DNA of 9,929 nt from SAR324 cluster bacterium. Lineage in GTDB: Bacteria; SAR324; NAC60-12. The stretch is taken from NCBI GenBank assembly GCA_028822475.1, contig JAPKDT010000063.1, positions 1 to 9,929 on the forward strand, in the 5' to 3' direction. Position numbers and translations under genes: made by a program. The stretch's first letter is position 1. Each line of letters opens with the position of its first letter. A model generated the notes under the pieces. The model ran no database searches. It was not told the origin of the DNA and saw nothing but the letters and a program-made list of their open reading frames with translations. This document shows, one piece after another, positions 1 through 8,232 of this stretch.

Positions 1-31
1 TTTTGCTCATTTTAATTTTATTATACGCTTG

Positions 32-1567
32 TTAAACCAGCACTTCTGCCTGAGGTGTAGTGGGGAGATTCGTGCTACCCATTAAATATTTGTCGATACA
101 TCGTGCCGCTTCACGTCCTTCCCAGATGGCCCAGACTACGATTGACGCACCACGGTTTGCGTCACCGGCCACAAAGACACCGTCTTCACTGGTCATAAAA
201 TTTTCATCTGCATAAACATCAAACATCGGCTGTGCTTTTTTCAGCAATTTTTTCAGTTGCTCGGGTGAACTGGTTTTTTCGGCTCCTCGAACATTCAGTT
301 CAACTCCAAGTTCTTCCAGCAATCCTTCCACTTTTGGACCTAAAAATCCCATTGCCAGAAATATCAAATCCGCGGGCACAGAAAACTCTGAACCTGCTAC
401 ACGCTGCATTGTAATCCGTCCGCCAGCAGAACTTTCGCTTTTTTCAACTTTCCATTCTACATTTACTGCCTGCAGGGCTTTAACCCGGCCATGACCATCG
501 TCAGAAATACTTTCTGTCAAAATATTTGCTCTACAATCCGGATTTGCCTCTTTATGCACCGGAGTCGGACGCGGTACCATATCTACCAGTTCAAACTGAT
601 GAATTTGAGGATCCGCACCTTGCCGATTGAGGTTACCCAAACAATCCGCTGCAGTAAATCCACCTCCAAGAATTATAGTTTTTTTGCTACCGGATTCAAT
701 TTTTTCTGTTGGCGCAATTGAATCTCCCGCAACCTCACGATTACGCTGCGGAAGGTAATCCATTGCGTAATGAACACCTGCCAGATCACTGCCTTCAACC
801 AGCAATTTTCGCGCATGCTGTGCACCGGTGGATATCAGGATTGCGTCAAAACTGCCGCGAAGTTCTTCGACCGAATAATCAACACCTACATTGACTCCTG
901 TGCGGAACTCAACTCCTTCTGCACGGAGTTGTTCAACACGTCTGGAGACAACATTTTTTTCCAGTTTAAAATTTGGAATTCCGTAAACCAGCAATCCTCC
1001 TATTCTGTCATCCTTTTCGAAAACAGTCACCGCATGCCCGACACGCCGTAACTGCTGTGCTGCAGCCAGTCCGGAAGGTCCTGAACCAACAATGGCGATC
1101 CGCTTATCCGTCATCTTTTCCGGAGGTAGAGGTTTTATCCAACCTTCTGACCAACCGCGTTCCGCGATGTGTTTTTCAATTTCTTCAATTGTGACAACAT
1201 TAACTTTCTGCTTTTTTTCTTCCTCGTCCAAAGTATAATGTTCATTCAGCACACATGCATCCTCGCAGGGCGCAGGACAAATACGACCGGTGAATTCTGG
1301 AAAATTATTGGTACTGTGCAAAGCCGCAAGCGCCTCTTTCCAGTGTCCACGGTAAACAAGCTCGTTCCAGTCAGGAATCATGTTGCCCAAGGGGCAGCCC
1401 ATGTGACAAAACGGGACTCCGCAATCCATACAGCGTGAAGCTTGACGTTCTAGATCCTCTGCAGGAAAAAAAGTATCGTACTCCTGAAAATCACGCACCC
1501 TTTCTTCAACCGGCCGCAGCGGTGGGCTCTCTTTTTTAAATTCTAAAAATCCTGTATCTTTTCCCAT
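32..1567 (-). CDS. gltD: Glutamate synthase (NADPH) small subunit, GltD
   Basis: This is the 511-residue electron-input subunit of NADPH-dependent glutamate synthase (GOGAT), a cytoplasmic flavoprotein. It oxidises NADPH on FAD and passes electrons through 4Fe-4S clusters to the large subunit. Visible motifs: N-terminal cysteines C46, C49, C54, C58 (CMDCGVPFCHMGC) and C97, C101, C105 (CPAPCEDAC), the usual 4Fe-4S ligand region of this family; an FAD Rossmann motif GSGPSG at 161-166; a second dinucleotide-binding motif GGGFTAAD at 301-308; and a C-terminal FAD-contacting segment VFVAGDANRGAS near 464-475. It is somewhat longer than the roughly 470-490 residues I recall as usual for the family; the extra length seems to be a Lys-rich stretch near 429-450. 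It lies 16 bp after gltB, so the two are almost certainly co-transcribed. The ATG start gives the normal family N-terminus, although no strong ribosome binding site is seen. Related flavoprotein subunits (for example the PreT type) look similar, but adjacency to gltB settles the call. Confidence 0.96.
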   Translation of the reverse strand: MGKDTGFLEFKKESPPLRPVEERVRDFQEYDTFFPAEDLERQASRCMDCGVPFCHMGCPLGNMIPDWNELVYRGHWKEALAALHSTNNFPEFTGRICPAPCEDACVLNEHYTLDEEEKKQKVNVVTIEEIEKHIAERGWSEGWIKPLPPEKMTDKRIAIVGSGPSGLAAAQQLRRVGHAVTVFEKDDRIGGLLVYGIPNFKLEKNVVSRRVEQLRAEGVEFRTGVNVGVDYSVEELRGSFDAILISTGAQHARKLLVEGSDLAGVHYAMDYLPQRNREVAGDSIAPTEKIESGSKKTIILGGGFTAADCLGNLNRQGADPQIHQFELVDMVPRPTPVHKEANPDCRANILTESISDDGHGRVKALQAVNVEWKVEKSESSAGGRITMQRVAGSEFSVPADLIFLAMGFLGPKVEGLLEELGVELNVRGAEKTSSPEQLKKLLKKAQPMFDVYADENFMTSEDGVFVAGDANRGASIVVWAIWEGREAARCIDKYLMGSTNLPTTPQAEVLV

Positions 1568-1583
1568 TATAAACTGCTGTTTT

Positions 1584-4500
1584 TTAGTTGGAGGATCCTG
1601 ATTCTATTTTCATTTTTTCCAGCACTGCTCTGTATTCAAGCGGCATAACTTTTACAAATTTTGCCAAAACGTCTTCCCAGTTTTTCAATAATTTTTCTGC
1701 CAGTTTACTGCCTGTGTATTGCTGATGCCGTTCAATCCACTTCTGCAACCAGAGTTTTTCCTCTGCATCATCAATGCTTTCCAAATCCACCATGCCGCGA
1801 TTGCAGTTCACTTTGAAATTTCCATTTTCATCATAAACATAAGCGATACCGCCGCTCATGCCTGCGGCAAAATTCTTTCCGGTTTCACCGAGGACGATTA
1901 CTTTACCGCCTGTCATGTATTCACAGCAGTGATCACCAACACCTTCAACCACTGCGTTTGCACCACTGTTACGGACGGCAAAACGCTCACCGGCAATTCC
2001 ACAGAAAAAGACCTCACCTGAAGTTGCACCGTAAAGTACTGTGTTGCCGACCAGAATATTATTCTCTGCAGTGAAAGAAGATTTTGCGGGAGGATAAACA
2101 ACCAGACGTCCTCCGCTCAAACCTTTGCCGGTGTAGTCATTGGCATCACCTTCCAATTCGAGCGTGACTCCGGGTGCCAAAAAAGCACCGAAACTTTGTC
2201 CTGCGGAACCGTTGAATTTGCAGTGAATAGTGTTGTCCGCTAAACCTTTTGCACCGTATTTTCTGGCAATTTGGCTACTCAACATTGTACCAACTGCACG
2301 GTTCACATTAAAGATAGGCAAAGAAAACTCAACCGGTTTTTCTTCTTCCAGAGCAGCTTTTGCCTGCTTTATCAATTGATGATCCAGTTGCTTGTCCAGT
2401 CCATGATCCTGCTGTTGGGTGCAGTATCGTGTGTCATCTTCACCAACCGGGACTTGATGCAGCAGGGCGGACAAATCAACTTTTCCGGCTTTCCAGTGTT
2501 TTATGTCGGTACGCTGCTTCAGCATATCGGTTCGCCCAACCATGTCGTCTATTTTACGAAAACCCAGTTCAGCCATTATTTTGCGTAGTTCTTCCGCCAC
2601 AAAAAAGAAATAATTAATAACGTGTTCCGGCTGACCTTGGAACTTTTTACGCAATTCCGGATTTTGGGTAGCAATTCCTACAGGACAAGTATTAAGGTGA
2701 CATTTGCGCATCATAATGCAGCCGATTGCAATCAGCGGCATCGTCGCGAAACCATACTCTTCTGCTCCGAGCAAAGCAGCAATTGCAACGTCACGTCCTG
2801 TTTTAAGCTGACCGTCGGTTTGCAGTCTCACCCGTCCACGCAGATGGTTCAGCATCAAAGTCTGATGCGCTTCTGAAAGTCCAAGTTCCCAGGGAATCCC
2901 TGCATGTTTGATTGATGTCAGTGGTGAAGCGCCTGTCCCTCCGTCATGTCCGGCGATGGTGATAATATCCGCATGAGCTTTTGCGACTCCAGCCGAAATG
3001 GTACCAACTCCTGCTTCCGCGACCAGTTTGACATTTATTTTTGCTTTTGGATTTGCGTTTTTCAGATCAAAGATGAGCTGCGACAGATCTTCGATAGAAT
3101 AGATATCATGGTGCGGCGGTGGAGAAATAAGCGTAACTCCGGGCGTTGAATTGCGGACTTTCGCAATTTCCTCGCTGACTTTATTTCCTGGTAACTGACC
3201 TCCCTCTCCCGGCTTCGCACCTTGTGCGACCTTTATTTGGAGTTCGTTGCAGTTGACCAGATAATTGATAGTGACTCCAAAACGTCCGGAAGCAACCTGC
3301 TTTACGTTACTCACCGGCCAGTCCCCGTTTTCTCTTTTTTCGAAACGCCGTGGGTCTTCTCCACCTTCCCCGCTGTTGCTGCGTGCGCCGATACGGTTCA
3401 TTGCGATCGCCAGAGTTTCATGCGATTCAATGCTGATTGAACCAAATGACATTGCTCCTGTCACAAAGCGTTTTACTATTTCAGCTGCCGGTTCTACTTC
3501 AGCTAGCAAAATTGGATAACCTTCCGCGAATTCAAACAAACTCCTTGGCGTTGAGAAACGATTAGCTTGATCGTTGACCAGCTTTGAGAATTCATTGTAT
3601 GCGTCCTGGCTGTTTGTACGAACTGCATTCTGCAGGGTATTTGACATCACAGGATTTATCTGATGATATTCTCCACGCCGCCGCCAATGATAAAAACCAC
3701 CTCCGGGAAGGATGCTGTTTGTATCAGCACTTTCAGCAAGTGCATTCTCGTGCCTCAACAAACTTTCCTGTGCAATTTCCTCAATACCTACACCGTCTAT
3801 TCTCGAAGGTGTTCCTGAAAAATGACCATGAACCAGATCTTCATTCAAACCTATTGCTTCAAAAATCTGTGCACCACGGTAACTTTGAATAGTTGAGATT
3901 CCCATTTTCGCAAAGACCTTATACATGCCTTTGCGGATGGCTTTGAGATAATTATCATTTGCTTTTTCACGTGTCAGTTCCGCTGGCAAAGCTTTTTGCT
4001 TTATCATCTGTTCAAAAGTTTCAAAAGCCAGATAAGGATTTATCGCTCCTGCTCCGTAACTTACCAGCAAGCAAAAATGTGCGATTTCACGCGCTTCTCC
4101 TGTTTCAACAATTATTCCTATTTTGTAACGTTTCCGTTTCAGAATCAGGTGATGGTGTACTGCTGCTACTGCCAGAAGTGCAGGAATTGGAACCTGCTCT
4201 TTGCCTACTCCACGGTCACTCAAAATAAGAAAAGCACTGCCTGATTTCACCGCGTTTTCCGCCTGCCGGCATAGTTGGCTGAGGGCGGTGGCTAATCCGT
4301 CTGTACCCTTTTCAGCATCAAAAAGTATGCTTAATGTCGCTGAGTAAAAATCTGGATTGTCGAGTTGCTTAAGCTGCGCAAGCTCTTCGTTGCTCAGTAC
4401 AGGATGCTCTAGCTTGAGCATCCGCGCGTGTTCAGGACCTGGTTCAAGAATATTCCTTTGCGGACCTAAACGACTAGTCAGAGACATCACCAGTTCTTCC

Positions 4501-6092
4501 CTGATCGCATCTATGGGAGGGTTGCTGACCTGCGCGAAAATCTGTTTGAAATAATCGTAGAGTAAGCGTGGTTTATCGGATAAGACCGCGAGTGGTGTAT
4601 CGTTGCCCATTGATCCTGAAGCTTCCACACCGTCTGCCACCATTGGTGTCAGCAGCAAATTAAGATCCTCAGTCGTATAGCCAAATATTTTCTGCCTTAG
4701 TAGCAGTGAGTCGAAATCAGTTTCCGGAACCTGTGCAGGTTTTGGTAAATGCGATAATTCGAGCACATTATCCTTCAACCATTTTGCATAAGGTTGAGCA
4801 GAGCAGATTTCTTTTTTCAGTTCAGCGTCATCAATTATCCGTCCCTCTTCTGTATCCACGAGAAACATTTTTCCAGGTTTTAAACGTCCTTTGAATTTTA
4901 TATTCTCCGGGTCAACATCCACCGCACCGACTTCCGAACCCATAATCACAAAATCATCTTTTGTAACAACATAACGCGAGGGTCGTAAACCGTTACGGTC
5001 CAGAGTTGCACCGATGCGTATACCATCCGTAAAAGTAAGAGAAGCCGGTCCGTCCCACGGCTCCATCAAGTGATCATGGAATTCATAAAAAGCCTGTTTT
5101 TCAGGATTCATCTCCGGATTCTTCTCCCATGCTTCTGGAACCATCATCATCATTGCGTGTGGCAGAGAGTAACCGGATTGAATCAGGAATTCAAAAACAT
5201 TGTCCATGCAGGCAGAGTCACTGCCTCTTGGAATAATGATGGGCTGCATTTCCCTGATATTATCGTACAAAGGAGAAGCTAAGGTTGCGCGCCGTCCGAG
5301 CATCCAGTTGATATTACCGCGTAAGGAATTGATTTCTCCATTGTGCGCCAGATTACGGAAAGGCTGAACCAGATCCCAACGAGGAAAGGTGTTGGTTGGA
5401 AAACGTGTGTGAACTAAGGCCATTGCGCTGCTCAAACGCGGATCCGATAAATCCGGAAAAAAATGTTCCATCTGATGTGGAATCAACATGCCTTTATAAA
5501 CAATTGTCCGTGATGACATGCTGGTAATTATCAGATCTTCAACATCCTGCAGAGCAGTCCGGATTGCTTTACGAGTAATGTACAATTTGCGTTCGAACTT
5601 TTCCTGGTCATAATTTTCCAACCTGCGGTGCCCCATGAACAGCTGCCGCATTGCAGGCATTGAGGAACGCGCCTGCTTACCCACGTAATCAAGATTAATC
5701 GGCACATCACGCCAACCAAGCAGATCCATCCCTTTTTCAACAATATGACTTTCAATCACCTCACCGCAATGTCTCCGCGCGACAGGATCCTGTGGAAGAA
5801 AGATTGAGGCAATTCCATATTCTCCTGCTTCTGGCAGATAAAACCCTGCCTGCTGACATTCTTCAACAAAAAAATGATGTGGAATTTGAATCAAGATTCC
5901 GGAACCGTCACCTGAGTCTGGATCTGCGCCCAATGCACCACGGTGATCCAGATTGCAGAGTAAACGCAATCCTTGCTGGACAATCTCGTGAGATTTGCGG
6001 TTTTTGATCTGCACCACAAATCCAACACCACAACTGTCGTGCTCAAATTGGGGATCGTAAAGTCCCTGCTTTTCTGGATATTTAAACTTCAT
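1584..6092 (-). CDS. gltB: Glutamate synthase (NADPH) large subunit, GltB
   Basis: This 1502-residue protein is the catalytic large subunit of GOGAT: glutamine plus 2-oxoglutarate plus two electrons gives two glutamates. Length is normal for the family. Domains in order: a class II (Ntn) glutamine amidotransferase from about 21 to 430, with nucleophile C21 in the motif HDSCGVGF, so residues 1-20 should be a cleaved propeptide; conserved HRGALGADPDSGDGSG near 51-66 and HTRFPTN near 227; a central linker domain; an FMN-binding synthase domain from about 850 to 1220, with SNSGEGGE near 904 and GHDGGTGASP near 1046; a 3Fe-4S site C1125-x5-C1131-x4-C1136; and a C-terminal beta-helix domain with repeated glycine motifs from about 1320 (GLSGGRLVVYP). 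The start is supported by AGGTG eight bases upstream and by the normal distance to the catalytic cysteine. No frameshift or missing catalytic residue is seen. The neighbouring gltD indicates an NADPH-type rather than ferredoxin-type enzyme. Confidence 0.98.
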   Translation of the reverse strand: MKFKYPEKQGLYDPQFEHDSCGVGFVVQIKNRKSHEIVQQGLRLLCNLDHRGALGADPDSGDGSGILIQIPHHFFVEECQQAGFYLPEAGEYGIASIFLPQDPVARRHCGEVIESHIVEKGMDLLGWRDVPINLDYVGKQARSSMPAMRQLFMGHRRLENYDQEKFERKLYITRKAIRTALQDVEDLIITSMSSRTIVYKGMLIPHQMEHFFPDLSDPRLSSAMALVHTRFPTNTFPRWDLVQPFRNLAHNGEINSLRGNINWMLGRRATLASPLYDNIREMQPIIIPRGSDSACMDNVFEFLIQSGYSLPHAMMMMVPEAWEKNPEMNPEKQAFYEFHDHLMEPWDGPASLTFTDGIRIGATLDRNGLRPSRYVVTKDDFVIMGSEVGAVDVDPENIKFKGRLKPGKMFLVDTEEGRIIDDAELKKEICSAQPYAKWLKDNVLELSHLPKPAQVPETDFDSLLLRQKIFGYTTEDLNLLLTPMVADGVEASGSMGNDTPLAVLSDKPRLLYDYFKQIFAQVSNPPIDAIREELVMSLTSRLGPQRNILEPGPEHARMLKLEHPVLSNEELAQLKQLDNPDFYSATLSILFDAEKGTDGLATALSQLCRQAENAVKSGSAFLILSDRGVGKEQVPIPALLAVAAVHHHLILKRKRYKIGIIVETGEAREIAHFCLLVSYGAGAINPYLAFETFEQMIKQKALPAELTREKANDNYLKAIRKGMYKVFAKMGISTIQSYRGAQIFEAIGLNEDLVHGHFSGTPSRIDGVGIEEIAQESLLRHENALAESADTNSILPGGGFYHWRRRGEYHQINPVMSNTLQNAVRTNSQDAYNEFSKLVNDQANRFSTPRSLFEFAEGYPILLAEVEPAAEIVKRFVTGAMSFGSISIESHETLAIAMNRIGARSNSGEGGEDPRRFEKRENGDWPVSNVKQVASGRFGVTINYLVNCNELQIKVAQGAKPGEGGQLPGNKVSEEIAKVRNSTPGVTLISPPPHHDIYSIEDLSQLIFDLKNANPKAKINVKLVAEAGVGTISAGVAKAHADIITIAGHDGGTGASPLTSIKHAGIPWELGLSEAHQTLMLNHLRGRVRLQTDGQLKTGRDVAIAALLGAEEYGFATMPLIAIGCIMMRKCHLNTCPVGIATQNPELRKKFQGQPEHVINYFFFVAEELRKIMAELGFRKIDDMVGRTDMLKQRTDIKHWKAGKVDLSALLHQVPVGEDDTRYCTQQQDHGLDKQLDHQLIKQAKAALEEEKPVEFSLPIFNVNRAVGTMLSSQIARKYGAKGLADNTIHCKFNGSAGQSFGAFLAPGVTLELEGDANDYTGKGLSGGRLVVYPPAKSSFTAENNILVGNTVLYGATSGEVFFCGIAGERFAVRNSGANAVVEGVGDHCCEYMTGGKVIVLGETGKNFAAGMSGGIAYVYDENGNFKVNCNRGMVDLESIDDAEEKLWLQKWIERHQQYTGSKLAEKLLKNWEDVLAKFVKVMPLEYRAVLEKMKIESGSSN

Positions 6093-6212
6093 GAAAAATA
6101 CACCTGCTTTTTTAACTTTAAATGCCGTCGGGATAAGTTGTGATTTTGCCTAAAACTGGAAACCTTCTTTATGGATGAAGCAGCTGTAAAAAGTTTTGAA
6201 AGCTTGACCTTA

Positions 6213-6239
6213 CTTAGGTAGCGACAAATCTTGTCTAAG
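6213..6239 (-). promoter_or_regulatory. Imperfect hairpin in the gltB leader
   Basis: An inner stem pairs GACAA (6223-6227) with TTGTC (6231-6235) around a 3-base loop. An outer stem pairs CTTA (6213-6216) with TAAG (6236-6239), with a 6-base bulge on one side only. It overlaps the stop codon of the mini-ORF and lies about 120 bases before the gltB start. No T-run follows on the minus strand, so it is not an intrinsic terminator. I do not recognise it as a known riboswitch class. Confidence 0.22.
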
Positions 6240-6255
6240 CTGCGACACCCAGCAT
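6235..6255 (-). other. Possible six-codon leader peptide upstream of gltB
   Basis: On the minus strand AGGGAG (6264-6269) sits eight bases upstream of an ATG that opens a six-codon frame (Met-Leu-Gly-Val-Ala-Ala, then TAG). The Shine-Dalgarno match is better than that of most genes in this window. The peptide contains no glutamate or glutamine codons, so simple amino-acid-sensing attenuation by the gltBD product is not suggested. It may be a chance match. Confidence 0.2.
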
Positions 6256-6362
6256 TAAGATTTCTCCCTATGATCAAACTAATAAATAGTCGATTTCTCA
6301 CTTTTTACTACTGCCACAGTTAAAGCTTGAAGCTATTTTGGAATAGCTACTTTAGCCAACAG

Positions 6363-6391
6363 AGTAGAACAGAAATTCCACCCAAAATCAA
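6363..6391 (-). promoter_or_regulatory. Candidate sigma-70-type promoter for gltBD
   Basis: On the minus strand TTGATT (6386-6391) is followed after exactly 17 bases by TCTACT (6363-6368), which is preceded by TG in the extended -10 position. The hexamers match the consensus at 4 of 6 positions each. A start here would give a leader of roughly 260 bases before gltB. Such matches also arise by chance in AT-rich DNA. Confidence 0.25.
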
Positions 6392-6447
6392 GTTTTTAGC
6401 GTAACAGAATAAATGAAAACGCAGACTGAAACTGATTCTTTGGAGAG

Positions 6448-8217
6448 TCAGTCCTGCATTTCAGGGGTTTTGATGCGGTTGATGATTTGCTGTTGGGCAA
6501 TCGAAAGGACATTGCTCGTCACCCAGTACAAGGTCAAACCTGATGGGAAGGTAAAGGTGAAGATTGTAAAAATGAAGGGAAGCATCTGCATGACTTTCGC
6601 TTGAGTGGGATCCATCATCGCAGTTTGCGGAGTTAATTTTTGCTGAAAGTACATGGATGCACCCATCAGCAAAGGTGTGATTCCGAGTCCGTCAGGTTGC
6701 GACAGATCACTGATCCAAAACATGAAAGGAGCATGCCGTAACTCCACTGCACTTGAAAGTGAGCTGTAAAGCGCAAAAAACACTGGAATTTGCAGCAGCA
6801 TCGGCAAACAACCACCAAGCGGATTCACACGGTTTTTACGGTAAAGCGCCATCATTTCTTTGTTCAGCTTTTCCTTATTATTCTTGTACTTTGCCTGCAG
6901 CTTCTTCATCCTTGGAGACAGTTGCTGCATACGCTTCATACTTTTCATACCCTTGAAAGTCAGGGGGAACAAAAGTAAACGTACGATAATTGTCAAAATA
7001 ATGATGGCCACTCCGTAGTTTCCAACATAACCGTAAATCAAACGCAGCAGATCCAGAAGCGGTCCGGCAAGTACCTCTAGGGTCATGTCGTGGGAAACCA
7101 CAAGGTTGTGTCCAAATTTCAATAACTCTTCATCCTCTTTCGGTCCATAATACAGGCTAAATTCTGACTCAACGAGCAGGTTTGGCTGCAAATTAGTCGA
7201 TGGTAGAGCAACTCCAAAATAGGGAGACAACAAGCGCTCGCCCTGAACATTAGCTTGAGGATCAGAGAGATATGCTCCGGCGCGGAACAATCCGTTACGT
7301 ACCGGAGTCATTGGTACAGCAGCACTGATGAAATATTGATCTTCTACTCCCAGCCATTTCATTTGAGTGACAGGAAGTTCACCTTCTATATTGTCAGTAG
7401 TTTCTGTCTGCAGACTTTCATCAAAATAGAAAACCGGTCCTTCATGAGCAACCTGTTGCATTCCACCACTGCTGTCTGAAAGACGCTGTTCTCCAAAAAA
7501 GTAAAGTACTTCAAGTGTCTGCGTCTCATTCGAACGGTTGATCAACTGCACGCGGTAATTTATGATATAACTGTCCGGAGTCACCTCGAAAAACTTTATC
7601 AACTGGAGTCCGTTTAAAATTGGAGAGGTCAGTGTCAGCGTAACTTTTCCTCCACCTTCAGTCAGTACAATCTCATCGGCGCTTGTGGCAAAGACTGCAT
7701 TGCGGAAGAGCGCACTTGTTTTTGCATCATTTTTAAACTCTTGGGAAAAAGCTGGTACTCCAGCAAGATGATTCCCGAACATCTGCACACGGTTATCTTC
7801 CGTGACTTCCTCACGATAATCCGGTCCAATAAAACTCGTTAAAAATGGGAACCAGGTACTTAAGGTGAGTCGTGGTTTGGTATGCTTAAAATGCTTTAAC
7901 TGCAGGCTTTTGGCAATTCCGCCACGTGTGTCTAAAACAAGCTGGTAATTATCTGTTTCAATGCTGACTTCTTTGGAAGGCAAACTACTGTCTACTTCTG
8001 CGATCGAGGACAAAGGTGCAGCTGAAGAAAGAGTGGAATCGGTGTAGCCTGAATCAGCGCTGTCTGTTCTCAATGAGAGCCCATTCTGCTCAGTCAATGA
8101 CTGCTCGACTGTGTTGAAAACTTCAACCGGTGGTGGTTCGGCCGGCGGAAATAGAGCATACCAGCCAACCATAATGGCACCAGAGAGAACGACTGCAAGT
8201 AGAGTATTTTTATCCAT
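6448..8217 (-). CDS. yidC: Membrane protein insertase YidC
   Basis: YidC inserts and folds inner-membrane proteins, alone or with the Sec translocon. This 589-residue protein has the Gram-negative layout. A first membrane segment at about 5-23 is followed by a Pro-rich and Ser/Thr-rich linker and a large periplasmic beta-rich domain at about 85-380. The conserved core membrane domain occupies about 390-580. The family's hydrophilic-groove arginine is visible as R413 in the segment IIVRLLLFPLT. The cytoplasmic basic hairpin (LSPRMKKLQAKYKNNKEKLN) follows, then KNRVNPLGGCLPMLLQIPVFFALY at the next membrane segment, written here as its recognisable parts near 461-484. The last membrane segments are near 510-528 and 543-575. 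The C-terminus is short and ends in acidic residues (TPEMQD) instead of a long basic tail. It lies 15 bp after yidD. The start gives a correctly placed first membrane segment, although no clear ribosome binding site precedes it. Confidence 0.97.
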   Translation of the reverse strand: MDKNTLLAVVLSGAIMVGWYALFPPAEPPPVEVFNTVEQSLTEQNGLSLRTDSADSGYTDSTLSSAAPLSSIAEVDSSLPSKEVSIETDNYQLVLDTRGGIAKSLQLKHFKHTKPRLTLSTWFPFLTSFIGPDYREEVTEDNRVQMFGNHLAGVPAFSQEFKNDAKTSALFRNAVFATSADEIVLTEGGGKVTLTLTSPILNGLQLIKFFEVTPDSYIINYRVQLINRSNETQTLEVLYFFGEQRLSDSSGGMQQVAHEGPVFYFDESLQTETTDNIEGELPVTQMKWLGVEDQYFISAAVPMTPVRNGLFRAGAYLSDPQANVQGERLLSPYFGVALPSTNLQPNLLVESEFSLYYGPKEDEELLKFGHNLVVSHDMTLEVLAGPLLDLLRLIYGYVGNYGVAIIILTIIVRLLLFPLTFKGMKSMKRMQQLSPRMKKLQAKYKNNKEKLNKEMMALYRKNRVNPLGGCLPMLLQIPVFFALYSSLSSAVELRHAPFMFWISDLSQPDGLGITPLLMGASMYFQQKLTPQTAMMDPTQAKVMQMLPFIFTIFTFTFPSGLTLYWVTSNVLSIAQQQIINRIKTPEMQD

Positions 8218-8232
8218 AAAATTTAACTAGAA

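Larger units (their letters stand above)
6093..6447 (-). other. Intergenic leader region between yidC and gltB
   Basis: These 355 AT-rich bases separate two same-strand genes. No protein-coding gene is convincing here. No hairpin followed by a T-run is visible after yidC, so read-through from yidC into gltB cannot be excluded. The stretch is long for an operon gap and probably holds the gltB promoter and a 5' leader. Candidate elements, listed separately, are a sigma-70-like pair at 6363-6391, a mini-ORF at 6235-6255 and a hairpin at 6213-6239. A short 7-bp inverted repeat AGCTATT/AATAGCT lies at 6331-6348 with a 4-base loop. It lacks a following T-tract on the minus strand and is a poor terminator. 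I looked for the sigma-54 pattern common on nitrogen genes (TGGCAC-N5-TTGC) and did not find it. Confidence 0.6.

Noticed and set aside
1..10. A possible ATG (8-10, minus strand, reading Met-Ser-Lys) 21 bp after the gltD stop
   Set aside because: Only ten bases are visible, without a Shine-Dalgarno sequence, so a downstream gene cannot be supported.
20..25. A perfect TATAAT hexamer on the minus strand just after gltD
   Set aside because: No acceptable -35 hexamer is found about 17 bases upstream; the segment is simply AT-rich.
2271..2588. Plus-strand open frames of about 100 codons antisense to gltB
   Set aside because: They lie wholly inside a well-conserved gene, lack family resemblance, and are explained as shadows of the real reading frame.
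6089..6301. A 70-codon minus-strand frame with a GTG start whose stop overlaps the gltB ATG (ATGA)
   Set aside because: The overlap looks like translational coupling, but no Shine-Dalgarno sequence precedes the GTG. The product is a lysine- and arginine-rich sequence with no recognisable fold, and gltB has its own AGGTG site.
6331..6348. 7-bp inverted repeat AGCTATT/AATAGCT as a yidC terminator
   Set aside because: The stem is AT-rich, lies 100 bp after the stop and is not followed by a T-run on the minus strand.
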